Position numbers and translations under genes: made by a program
NCBI GenBank assembly: GCA_947460045.1
Contig: CANHGC010000062.1
Span: 1-7,900 of the forward strand
Length of the DNA stretch: 7,900 bases
Direction of reading: 5' to 3'
Source of the DNA: Bacteroidota bacterium
GTDB lineage: Bacteria; Bacteroidota; Bacteroidia; NS11-12g; UBA955
Part shown: positions 1 to 7,900 of the stretch, one piece after another
How positions within the stretch are numbered: position 1 is the first letter of the stretch
How the letters are laid out: every line of letters begins with the position of its first letter
Notes under the pieces: generated by a model
Databases searched by the model: none
Seen by the model: only the letters and a program-made list of their open reading frames with translations
Told to the model about the DNA's origin: nothing

Positions 1-630
1 GGCGCAGTTTTGAATTTCACCGTCACCCGGTGGATTGGGAAATACATCCCTATAATTCAAAGAACGAACAACACTTTCCTCGGTCGAGCGGGACACCAGC
101 ACCTCCCCACTTTTATCCGCCGAAGCCGCAATCAATGCATTGAAAACCGCCACCTGACCTTCAAACTTCGCGATAGACCCATACACCCAAGGTTTATTCG
201 CCGCAGCACAAGCATCGTTGATCAAATAACGAGCTGCAAAATTATCAGTACAATCCACCACGATATCCGCCAAAGCCAACAATTCAGTTGCGTTTTCCGC
301 AGACAACATTTCCGTATGTATCGACACCTCTATTTGGGCATTTTGTCTTTGTACAAAGCCCCTCGCCACCTCAACTTTAAATTCTCCAACATCCTTTTGC
401 GTATACAAAATTTGTCGCTGTAGATTACTTAACGACACCCGATCAGCATCCACCAAAACCAGATGCCCAACACCCGCCGCAGCGAGATATTGAACCACGG
501 GGCACCCCAATCCACCGAGGCCAACAACCATCACACGGGCTTTACGCAAAGCGCGCTGCCCACTCAAACCCACCTCACGCAACATCAACTGTCGTTGGTA
601 TCTATCCAAAAAATCGGGCTCCATTTCCAT
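1..630 (-). CDS. moeB: MoeB/ThiF-family adenylyltransferase activating MoaD (3' end cut by window edge)
   Basis: Predicted cytoplasmic E1-like enzyme that adenylates the C-terminal glycine of MoaD so that it can receive sulfur for molybdopterin synthesis. The 210 visible residues begin at the ATG at 630; an in-frame stop lies at 655-657 and a second ATG at 624. Visible motifs: the RYQRQ arginine-finger segment (10-14), the nucleotide loop GLGGLG (37-42), D61 followed by SLSNLQRQILY (66-76), the lysine at 85, DCTDN (126-130), KFEGQVAVF (155-163), and NC at 208-209, which aligns with the conserved cysteine just before the GVLG stretch of ThiF/MoeB. Odd points: about 25 extra polar residues (165-190) sit where relatives have a short loop, and the usual first CxxC zinc pair is absent. 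Whether a C-terminal rhodanese domain follows lies outside the window. Nearby moaD favours MoeB over ThiF. The 126-base gap upstream suggests it may also have its own promoter. Confidence 0.92.
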   Translation of the reverse strand, partial: MEMEPDFLDRYQRQLMLREVGLSGQRALRKARVMVVGLGGLGCPVVQYLAAAGVGHLVLVDADRVSLSNLQRQILYTQKDVGEFKVEVARGFVQRQNAQIEVSIHTEMLSAENATELLALADIVVDCTDNFAARYLINDACAAANKPWVYGSIAKFEGQVAVFNALIAASADKSGEVLVSRSTEESVVRSLNYRDVFPNPPGDGEIQNCA

Positions 631-695
631 CGTAAAATCTATATTTCGGGTTATTCAATTGGCGCTAACTTCTGATTTTATCAACTGTGATAATT

Positions 696-703
696 CAAAT
701 GTA
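696..703 (-). promoter_or_regulatory. Candidate Bacteroidota -7 box upstream of moeB
   Basis: In the 126-base gap between moaD and moeB, the minus strand reads TACATTTG, an exact match to the Bacteroidota -7 consensus TAnnTTTG. Transcription would start about 5 bases further on, leaving a leader of about 60 bases before the moeB ATG. The expected upstream TTTG (-33) is not clear: a T-rich stretch occupies that place. The gap is AT-rich and holds no other gene. The match could be chance; moeB could equally be transcribed only by read-through from moaD. Confidence 0.35.
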
Positions 704-756
704 CGGCTATAAAATTCATAAAAAATTCATTGTAAATCCATCGCAAATCCCATCCA

Positions 757-1002
757 TCACCCCCCTGAAAAGGGTGGCATCAACGCAATTTTTACCCCAG
801 AAAGGACTTCAAAATCATCACCCACAAATCGCTCATTCACCGCCATTCGGAACGTTTTCCCCTCCAAAGCAGGATATCGCGCCAATAAAAGCAACTTCAA
901 TTCAGCCACGGTCAATGCCTGCTGAGGAATTTCCAATTCAAACACTTCAGACCCTGTAATATCGGTTAGGGCGCCGTAACTCATCAATTGAATCTGCATC
1001 AT
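757..1002 (-). CDS. moaD: MoaD, small subunit of molybdopterin synthase (ubiquitin-like sulfur carrier)
   Basis: 81-residue beta-grasp protein. MoeB adenylates its C-terminal glycine, which is then converted to a thiocarboxylate; with MoaE it inserts the dithiolene sulfurs into cyclic pyranopterin monophosphate. Evidence: normal family length, the AVNERFVGDDFEVLSG segment (54-69) matching the family's 'NG...D..L.dGD' region, and the family ending ALMPPFSGG with its terminal Gly-Gly. The ATG at 1002 is preferred because its ATGA overlaps the TGA of the upstream transporter gene (4-base overlap, translational coupling); the next codon is also ATG (999). The frame stays open further upstream to 1161, but that part only mirrors the transporter gene. 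The partner MoaE is not in the window. Confidence 0.93.
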   Translation of the reverse strand: MMQIQLMSYGALTDITGSEVFELEIPQQALTVAELKLLLLARYPALEGKTFRMAVNERFVGDDFEVLSGVKIALMPPFSGG

Positions 1003-1868
1003 GGCAAAAGTAATTTGATTGCCGCAATCAACAATACAACGCACAAAATGTACTTCATCACGGTTTGATTGAATTTCTTGGCGCCGTACCACGACCCAAA
1101 AAGACCGCCCAACAAAACCGGCAAAATCAAGACAGAGAGGATGGCCACCACCGCAAACCAAGGATCACCAAAAGCACATCGTCCAGCCATCTCTGCATCC
1201 GCCTCACCGCCCGTCTTTTGAGAATCCATAATCCAAGGCGTATGCTGCTGCACAAACCCCAGCAATCCCGCTGCCGAATTCACAAAAATAAAGGCCGCAC
1301 TGATCGCCGCCGTTTGCTTTTGCTGGGTCCAACGAATCATCAATAACACCGGCGACAGCAAAATCCCTCCGCCAATGCCCAACAAACCAGAAACATAGCC
1401 AATGACCGCGCCCATAAACGCCGCAATGCCTGTTTGTCGATTCCACAGTTTGCCGCCCCCATTGTTTGAAACATCCCCATCATTGCTCGATGTGCCTTGT
1501 CCCACGCCAGAATCAAGAGGCCACAACATCATCGCCACAGAAACCAATAAAAAAACACCCAATCCACGCTGATACCATAGATCCTTCAGGGGTGTTAACC
1601 CGCCCCAATAAGCCATCGGCACGGAAAACAAAGCAATGGGCAAAAACAATCGCCACAAAAAATGACCTTGACGATAAAATTGAATAAACGCCATCCCACT
1701 CACCAACAGATTCAACACCAACGCGATGGGCTTCATGTATTCCGGGGCTATATCATGGAGCGACAGCAAAGCCAAATAACCGCTCGCGCCCCCATGTCCA
1801 ACCGCCGAGTATAAAAATGCTACAACAAAAAACAACCCCACCCAAGTGAGTCCACCCAATCCTAACAT
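999..1868 (-). CDS. TSUP (TauE/SafE) family membrane transporter inside the Moco operon
   Basis: Predicted inner-membrane protein of 289 residues, close to the usual TSUP length, with about eight hydrophobic segments in two halves. Each half has the glycine-rich family signature: SAVGHGGASGYLALLSL (21-37) and GLLGIGGGILLSPVLL (161-176). A polar Gly/Ser/Asn-rich loop (about 118-145) joins the halves, and a second polar loop lies at about 211-235. Characterised relatives move sulfur compounds such as sulfite, sulfoacetate or taurine-derived products, but the substrate here cannot be read from sequence. The ATG at 1868 is chosen, 26 bases after the moeA stop. A longer frame starts at a TTG (1922) inside moeA, and its 18 extra residues are polar and not family-like. 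It overlaps moaD by 4 bases, so the two are probably cotranslated. Position between moeA and moaD suggests a role in Moco or sulfur supply; that is inference. Confidence 0.88.
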   Translation of the reverse strand: MLGLGGLTWVGLFFVVAFLYSAVGHGGASGYLALLSLHDIAPEYMKPIALVLNLLVSGMAFIQFYRQGHFLWRLFLPIALFSVPMAYWGGLTPLKDLWYQRGLGVFLLVSVAMMLWPLDSGVGQGTSSNDGDVSNNGGGKLWNRQTGIAAFMGAVIGYVSGLLGIGGGILLSPVLLMIRWTQQKQTAAISAAFIFVNSAAGLLGFVQQHTPWIMDSQKTGGEADAEMAGRCAFGDPWFAVVAILSVLILPVLLGGLFGSWYGAKKFNQTVMKYILCVVLLIAAIKLLLP

Positions 1869-1894
1869 TGGTTTCGAAGATAATGAATTTGATT

Positions 1895-3151
1895 TTATCC
1901 GATGGGGTAAACCGTAACCCAATCCCCCTTTTCAACCGTTGTGGTCTCCGCAGGAATTTCAATGATGGCATTGGAAACCGCGAACGAACTTAAGCGAAAA
2001 GATTCCTGTGCGCCCATCACAAAAACCGCAATCGGCGCGCGCTCATCCTTCGGCAGTTGCAAATCCGCTTTCAAAAAATGGGTCAGTCCGATGGGCTTAG
2101 TATACCCCGATTGGATCTGGGCACGACAAGCCACTGGAGCCACCGGAGTACCTGTGAGTTGTTCAAGTGCCACCGTTACGTACTGATAGAAACAAGTCAA
2201 CACCGATGCAGGATTGCCAGGGAGTCCAAAAACAACCGTTTGACTCGTTGTACCCACTTCCGATTTTGCATCAGCAACACCACCCTTCATCCCAAAAAAC
2301 AGGGGCTTTCCCGGCTTTTGTTTGATTTTATGAAAGATGGCTTCCACCCCTGCGGCAGCGGCGGCTTTGGGCACAAAATCATAATCCCCAACACTCACGC
2401 CACCCGTTAACAAAACCATATCAGCAACGGATAACGCCGCCGCCAATGTTTTGGTCAGCGATGCCAAATCATCCTTTGCATAGTGAATTTCCACTTGCGA
2501 AAATCGCAACCACTGCAACGCCGATTGCAATAACTGCGAATTCGACTCATATACTTGTCCGAACGACAATGCCTCGCCGGGAGTTTGCAATTCATCGCCC
2601 GTTACAATCAACGCAATCCGCGGCCTTGGAATTACCAAAACATGCGTCAGTCCCAAACTCGCCAAAAAACCAATGGCCGCCGGGGTAATCACCGTACCTA
2701 ACTGCATCGCCAAGGCCCCTTCGGCAATTTCGCTACCCACCAATCGCACATTTCTACCTTGCACCAAAGCTGCATCTTCCACATAGAGCCATCCGCCCTC
2801 CACCTTTACCTTTTCCTGCATCACCACCGTATCGAACCCTTCAGGCACTGGCGCACCCGTAAAAATACGCACCGCCTGATTTGAGGACCGCCTTGGACCC
2901 GATTCAGAAGCCCCCGCCGCTACCTCTCCCGCAATTTCCAAAGGCCCAAACGCCTTGTATCCATCCCATGAAAAAGCATAGCCATCCATCGCACTTTGCG
3001 CAAAACCCGGCATGCTCAACGGCGAAATCACATCCTGAGCCAAACAACAACCCAAGGCATCGCCCAGTAACACATTTACGGGCTTCAACCGACCAACATA
3101 GGATCGTATCAACGATTTGGCCTCAGCCACAGAAATCATGGTTTGCGTCAT
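1895..3151 (-). CDS. moeA: MoeA, molybdopterin molybdenumtransferase
   Basis: Cytoplasmic enzyme that inserts molybdate into adenylylated molybdopterin, the last step of basic Moco formation. At 418 residues it has normal family length. Motifs in order: PGFAQSAMDGYAF (48-60), the family's signature near the active site; RIFTGAPVP (95-103) and MQE (111-113); IVTGDEL (182-188) and YESNS (201-205); the molybdopterin-binding LLTGGVSVGDYDFV (247-260); KIKQKPGKPLFFG (275-287); FGLPGNPAS (308-316). The C-terminal domain IV (about 340-418) follows. The listed motif residues that I know to be conserved are all present, so the enzyme looks active. Start: the ATG at 3151, 18 bases after the moaA stop; another ATG lies four codons later (3139). 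No Shine-Dalgarno sequence is seen. Its 3' end is followed by the TSUP gene after 26 bases. The partner MogA/MoaB (MPT adenylyltransferase) is not in the window. Confidence 0.96.
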   Translation of the reverse strand: MTQTMISVAEAKSLIRSYVGRLKPVNVLLGDALGCCLAQDVISPLSMPGFAQSAMDGYAFSWDGYKAFGPLEIAGEVAAGASESGPRRSSNQAVRIFTGAPVPEGFDTVVMQEKVKVEGGWLYVEDAALVQGRNVRLVGSEIAEGALAMQLGTVITPAAIGFLASLGLTHVLVIPRPRIALIVTGDELQTPGEALSFGQVYESNSQLLQSALQWLRFSQVEIHYAKDDLASLTKTLAAALSVADMVLLTGGVSVGDYDFVPKAAAAAGVEAIFHKIKQKPGKPLFFGMKGGVADAKSEVGTTSQTVVFGLPGNPASVLTCFYQYVTVALEQLTGTPVAPVACRAQIQSGYTKPIGLTHFLKADLQLPKDERAPIAVFVMGAQESFRLSSFAVSNAIIEIPAETTTVEKGDWVTVYPIG

Positions 3152-3169
3152 TCCGCTGCAATTTACACC

Positions 3170-4156
3170 CTATCCGCCAATGGTTATCATACTCCGATTC
3201 ACAATGCTCGCCGCATCAATGTTCTCCAAATCCCCCGCAAACTGTCCGCCCAAGGCCATCGCCTTCTGACCAATGTTCTCCTCAATCAGGGGCAACAAGG
3301 GCTCTCCCTTCCGCAAAGCGCCCAACAAATCGGTTTCTCCTTTGCTAAAAAGACAATTTTTCATTTTCCCATCAGCCGTAAGGCGCATCCGATTGCAATC
3401 GCCACAAAAAGGCGCACTCATTGTACTAATCACCGCAAACGTCCCCTTTCCGCCAATCACCCGATATTGCTTCACCGTTTCATGGGCTTTGCGCGGCAGC
3501 GGCTCAATCCCAGCACCATACGCATTGCGAACTAAATCCAACATCTGTTGCCAGGTTACCACCTTTTCCTGCTCCCAACGATTTCCTTCAAACGGCATAA
3601 ACTCAATGAATCGAACATCCACCGGTTCAGCTGCACTCCATGTTACAAAATCCAAAATCTCCGCCTCGTTCACGCCTTTCATCACCACCGCATTCACCTT
3701 TACAGCAAATCCCTTTTTCAGCAACAAGTCGATATTTTCCTTCACCCGATCAAACAAATCGCGCTTGGTCAAAAACAAAAACGTATCCCGGTTGAGCGTA
3801 TCCAAACTCACGTTGATTTTCCGCACACCCGCCTCCCACATCAAATCGGCATACACATGAATCTGGGTGGCGTTGGTGGTCATTGTGAGTTCCACGCCCA
3901 AGCCACTCAATTGTTGTATAATTTCTCCGGCATCCTTTCTCACCAAGGGCTCACCGCCAGTTAACCGAATTTTCTTTACCCCCGCATCCACAAAAGCCTT
4001 GGCAATCGCCACCACCTCGTTCACCTGCATCAACCGACTGGCCGGCGTGAAATCGTAGTCCTCCTCGGGCATGCAATACGAACATCGCAAATTGCAATTA
4101 TCCGTTAGCGAAATTCGCAAATAATCGTGTACCCGATGGAATGTGTCTATCAACAT
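3170..4156 (-). CDS. moaA: MoaA, GTP 3',8-cyclase (radical SAM)
   Basis: First committed enzyme of Moco synthesis: it rearranges GTP to 3',8-cyclo-7,8-dihydro-GTP, which MoaC turns into cyclic pyranopterin monophosphate. Its 328 residues are the normal length. The N-terminal radical SAM cluster is CNLRCSYC (C21, C25, C28), followed by RLTGGEPL (64-71), which contacts SAM, and NVSLDTL (115-121). The C-terminal [4Fe-4S] cluster that binds GTP is supplied by CGDC (C251, C254) and C268. The protein ends in Gly-Gly (327-328), the tail conserved in MoaA and needed for activity in characterised members. Start: the ATG at 4156, giving the family N-terminus that leads directly into DYLRISLTDNC. It lies 32 bases after the lipoprotein stop and 18 bases before moeA, so it is probably in one transcript with both. 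moaC is not in the window. Confidence 0.97.
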   Translation of the reverse strand: MLIDTFHRVHDYLRISLTDNCNLRCSYCMPEEDYDFTPASRLMQVNEVVAIAKAFVDAGVKKIRLTGGEPLVRKDAGEIIQQLSGLGVELTMTTNATQIHVYADLMWEAGVRKINVSLDTLNRDTFLFLTKRDLFDRVKENIDLLLKKGFAVKVNAVVMKGVNEAEILDFVTWSAAEPVDVRFIEFMPFEGNRWEQEKVVTWQQMLDLVRNAYGAGIEPLPRKAHETVKQYRVIGGKGTFAVISTMSAPFCGDCNRMRLTADGKMKNCLFSKGETDLLGALRKGEPLLPLIEENIGQKAMALGGQFAGDLENIDAASIVNRSMITIGG

Positions 4157-4188
4157 CGCCTATACCGCCCCCAACAAAAAAGCCCGCA

Positions 4189-4722
4189 TCAGTTTGATTT
4201 GGCCAAACTATCTCGCTGCGCCGCCTTTTTCATCACATATTCCATTTGCGCCTCTGGCGTTGTTAAACCCAAACTGATCATATCAATCATCATCACCGCC
4301 TGTTTACCCACCTCTTCATTGGCGAATTCCTTGGCCAAACGCTGATAGTATTTCAACGCCTTGTCCATCACCCCGCCTTGCTCGTAGTAATGGGCCGCAA
4401 CCACCAACATTTCCATCAAAGGCTTACCTGATGGTTTGAACTGTTCGATGTAATACTCGCTGTATTCCGCCGCCTTGAAATTCATACCCTGTCGCTCCAC
4501 CAACTTGGTGCACACATACACAAAATCACTACTATGCTTGTATTCAGGATGCGCTTTGGCAAAAGTCATCAACGCAACGTGCGCCGAATCAGGAATTTTT
4601 TCCCACTGAACCTTGGGCACAATCATCGCCTGGTAATCTTTCACCTTTTCCAAATCCCGATCAATTTTAGAAGTACATCCCACCACCAACAACATCGCCC
4701 AAATCAAGCCCTGAAATTTCAT
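4189..4722 (-). CDS. Predicted lipoprotein with TPR-like helices, function unknown
   Basis: 177 residues. The N-terminus is a short lipoprotein signal: MKF, a hydrophobic stretch (5-14), then lipobox LVVGC with the acceptor cysteine at 16, so the protein is probably anchored in the cytoplasmic or outer membrane facing the periplasm. The rest (about 40-170) looks fully helical with alternating Ala/Tyr/Leu positions as in tetratricopeptide repeats, for example KALKYYQRLAKEFANEE (121-137). I do not recognise the family. Start: the ATG at 4722 puts the signal at the N-terminus; an in-frame ATG at 4767 would add 15 residues before the signal and is less likely. It heads the Moco gene run, 32 bases before moaA, and is divergent from parE. 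A link with Moco, or with a periplasmic molybdoenzyme, is only suggested by position. Confidence 0.78.
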   Translation of the reverse strand: MKFQGLIWAMLLVVGCTSKIDRDLEKVKDYQAMIVPKVQWEKIPDSAHVALMTFAKAHPEYKHSSDFVYVCTKLVERQGMNFKAAEYSEYYIEQFKPSGKPLMEMLVVAAHYYEQGGVMDKALKYYQRLAKEFANEEVGKQAVMMIDMISLGLTTPEAQMEYVMKKAAQRDSLAKSN

Positions 4723-4794
4723 ATTGCGAAAATAAGTCAATGATGTGAAAAACTCGGGCATTGCCATTACTTTCCATACACTAATATTGTATTT
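4723..4794. promoter_or_regulatory. Divergent intergenic region between the lipoprotein/Moco operon and parE
   Basis: These 72 bases must hold the start signals for at least parE and probably also for the lipoprotein-Moco operon. On the plus strand, ATTG (4760-4763) is followed 18 bases later by TAATATTG (4782-4789), one mismatch from the Bacteroidota -7 consensus TAnnTTTG. On the minus strand, TATTTTCG (4734 down to 4727), also one mismatch away, lies 4 bases before the lipoprotein ATG, but no clear TTG lies at the right distance upstream. No Shine-Dalgarno sequence is visible for either gene. Confidence 0.45.
4760..4789 (+). promoter_or_regulatory. Candidate promoter for parE (Bacteroidota type)
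   Basis: ATTG at 4760-4763 and TAATATTG at 4782-4789 resemble the -33 TTTG and -7 TAnnTTTG elements, with an 18-base spacer, within the range seen for this promoter class. The -7-like box ends only 5 bases before the parE ATG, so a start at the usual distance would give a transcript with almost no leader. The boxes are imperfect and the region is AT-rich, so a chance match is possible. Confidence 0.4.
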
Positions 4795-6661
4795 ATGAGC
4801 GAAGTGGCAAGGTATACCGAAGACGAAATCAGAAGTCTAGACTGGAAAGAGCACATCCGCCTGCGCCCAGGGATGTACATTGGCAAATTGGGCGATGGCA
4901 CCGCCGCCGACGATGGCATCTACGTGCTGGTGAAAGAAATCGTTGACAACTCCATCGACGAGCACGTCATGGGCAATGGAAAACGCATCGACATTACCAT
5001 CGACGATAAACGCGTAACCATCCGAGATTGGGGACGTGGAATTCCACTTGGAAAGGTCATCGATTGTGTATCCAAAATCAACACAGGTGGTAAGTACGAT
5101 TCCAAAGCCTTCCAAAAATCGGTGGGATTGAATGGTGTGGGTACCAAAGCCGTAAACGCACTGTCTAACTACTTCGTGGTGCAGAGTTTCCGCGATGGCA
5201 GAACCAAACGGGCCGAATTTGAAAGAGGTGAACTCATCGTAGACGCCCCCGAAACAGATTCAACTGAACCCAACGGCACCATGATGGTGTTTGAACCCGA
5301 TGCCAGCATCTTCAAAAACTATCGCTTCATCAGTGAGTTTTTGAGAGAGCAAATCAAAAACTACACCTACCTCAACGCCGCCCTTACCATCAAATTCAAT
5401 GGAGAAAGCTATGCCTCGCGCAGAGGTTTGCTCGATCTGTTGGAACACAAAGTTACACCCGAAGCCGCCCTCTACCCCGTTATCCATGTCAAAAACGATG
5501 ACGTTGAGCTCGCCTTTACTCACACCGATTCATACGGTGAAGAATACTATTCCTTCGTAAACGGTCAATACACCACCCAAGGGGGTACCCACCTGGCCGC
5601 CTTCCGCGAAGCCTTCGTAAAAACCATCAGAGAGTTCTATAAAAAAGAATTCGATGCCACCGATATCCGCGCTTCCATCACCGCTGCCATTAGCATCAGG
5701 ATCATGGAACCCGTGTTTGAGAGTCAAACCAAGACAAAATTGGGTAGCTCCGACATGGGACCAGATGGGCCGTCGATCAAAACGGCGATGTTGGACTTCG
5801 TGAAGAAAAATGTTGACGATTACCTGCACAAAAACCCCACCGCCGCCGAAGCACTGCTGAAAAAAATTCTGCAGAACGAACGCGAACGCAAAGACATGGC
5901 AGGGGTGCAGAAATTGGCCAAGGAAAGAGCCAAGCGCGCCAACCTACACAACAAAAAACTGAGAGATTGCAAAACCCACCTCACAGACCCCAAATCTGAT
6001 GTGCGTTTCGAAACCACCCTATTCATCACAGAGGGTGATAGCGCCAGCGGATCCATCACAAAAAGCCGGAACCCCAACTTGCAGGCCGTGTTCAGCTTAC
6101 GTGGTAAACCGTTGAATTGCTACGGACTAAAAAAGAAAATCGTTTACGAAAACGAAGAATTCAACCTACTTCAACATGCCCTAAACATTGAAGAAGGCCT
6201 CGAAAACCTCAGATACAACCGCATTGTTATCGCCACCGATGCCGACGTGGATGGCATGCACATTCGTTTGCTGTTGATGACGTTCTTCCTGCAATTCTTC
6301 CCAGACTTGGTGCGAAACGGACACCTTTACATCTTGGGCACCCCGCTATTCCGCGTGAGAAACAAAAAGGAAACCATCTATTGCTATTCCGACGAAGAGC
6401 GTAAAAATGCGATTTCTAAACTCGGACACAAACCAGAGATCACACGATTTAAGGGACTCGGTGAAATTTCTCCCGATGAATTTGCCGGATTCATTGGACC
6501 CGATATCCGCATCGAACCAGTGATCTTGAGCCAGGAATCGAACATCGAAAAATTGCTCAATTATTACATGGGCAAAAACACCCCAGAACGTCAAGAATTC
6601 ATCATCGACAATTTGGTGGTAGAAAAAGACGACGAACCCGAAATCGTGAAGACCGTTTTGG

Positions 6662-6684
<23 letters not shown>
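4795..6684 (+). CDS. parE: DNA topoisomerase IV subunit B (ParE/GyrB family, short form)
   Basis: ATPase subunit of a type IIA topoisomerase. With ParC it uses ATP to decatenate and relax DNA in the cytoplasm. 629 residues, typical for ParE and lacking the long insert of proteobacterial GyrB. The GHKL ATPase has [10 protein letters not shown] (47-56, with E48 as general base and N52 binding Mg), DWGRGIP (78-84) and [14 protein letters not shown] (111-124). The transducer carries QTKTKLG (311-317), the lysine loop that contacts ATP. The Toprim domain has EGDSASGS (413-420) and the metal-binding DADVDG (482-487). The C-terminal segment includes RFKGLGE (551-557), where many relatives have RYKGLGE. 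The start is well supported: residues [23 protein letters not shown] follow directly as in Bacteroidota homologues, and there is no upstream alternative needed. In many Bacteroidota parC follows directly; here a membrane protein gene does. ParE rather than GyrB is favoured by length and by the [15 protein letters not shown] opening, but both subunits are closely related. Confidence 0.93.

Positions 6685-7900
<1,216 letters not shown>

Noticed and set aside
710..730. Near-repeat of AAAATTCAT in the moaD-moeB gap
   Set aside because: Two short copies in AT-rich sequence, with no symmetry or third copy; not enough for an operator call.
758..776. CACCC/GGGTG hairpin at the end of moaD
   Set aside because: Five pairs only, no T run after it on the minus strand, and the bases are explained by the conserved PPFSGG codons.
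757..1161. Longer, 134-residue version of moaD
   Set aside because: The extra 53 residues lie over the 3' end of the transporter gene in another frame and are not MoaD-like; the ATGATG at 1002-997 gives a normal-length protein with an ATGA overlap.
1869..1922. TTG start giving 18 more residues to the TSUP transporter, overlapping moeA
   Set aside because: A rare start codon inside moeA; the added residues are polar and unlike family N-termini. The G-rich run before it is explained by moeA codons.
4174..4209. Possible terminator after the lipoprotein gene: AGTTTG/CAAACT stem, then GCGGGC and six T on the minus strand
   Set aside because: The stem is only 6 pairs, AT-rich and separated from the T run; the GCGGGC has no partner. 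moaA starts 32 bases on, so read-through is more likely.
4837..5115. Antisense frame opposite the parE ATPase domain
   Set aside because: A mirror of conserved coding sequence in a region with few stop codons; no independent evidence.

Overview
The window looks like chromosome of a Bacteroidota (Bacteroidetes) bacterium. The topoisomerase gene reads like the short GyrB/ParE form usual in that phylum. None of the genes has a clear Shine-Dalgarno sequence, and the best promoter-like boxes fit the Bacteroidota TTG...TAnnTTTG pattern better than -35/-10 boxes. I cannot place it below phylum. The window is almost fully coding: no gene-free stretch reaches 300 bases, and I see no tRNA, rRNA, CRISPR array, insertion sequence or phage gene.

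Left part (1-4722, all minus strand, read right to left): a probable operon starting with a small predicted lipoprotein of unknown function, then molybdenum cofactor (Moco) genes: moaA (GTP 3',8-cyclase), moeA (molybdenum insertase), a TauE/SafE-type (TSUP) membrane transporter, moaD (small sulfur-carrier subunit of molybdopterin synthase) and moeB (MoaD adenylyltransferase, cut by the left edge). Spacings are 32, 18 and 26 bases, then a 4-base ATGA overlap between the transporter and moaD. The only larger gap is 126 bases before moeB, with a possible second promoter. Together the genes cover the first step (MoaA), the sulfur-loading branch (MoeB and MoaD) and the last metal-insertion step (MoeA). 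moaC, moaE, mogA/moaB and mobA are not in the window.

Right part (4795-7900, plus strand): a complete parE-like type IIA topoisomerase B subunit, divergent from the lipoprotein gene across only 72 bases, followed by a polytopic membrane protein gene whose start overlaps the end of parE by 23 bases and which runs off the right edge. The last 33 bases are a pure AT dinucleotide run inside that reading frame; it may be a real, slippage-prone repeat or a contig-end artefact.

Most genes belong to familiar families. The points most worth checking are the transporter embedded in and coupled to the Moco genes, the unusual insert in MoeB with no first CxxC pair, the AT run, and the parE-coupled membrane protein. 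I did not find a convincing new multi-gene system.
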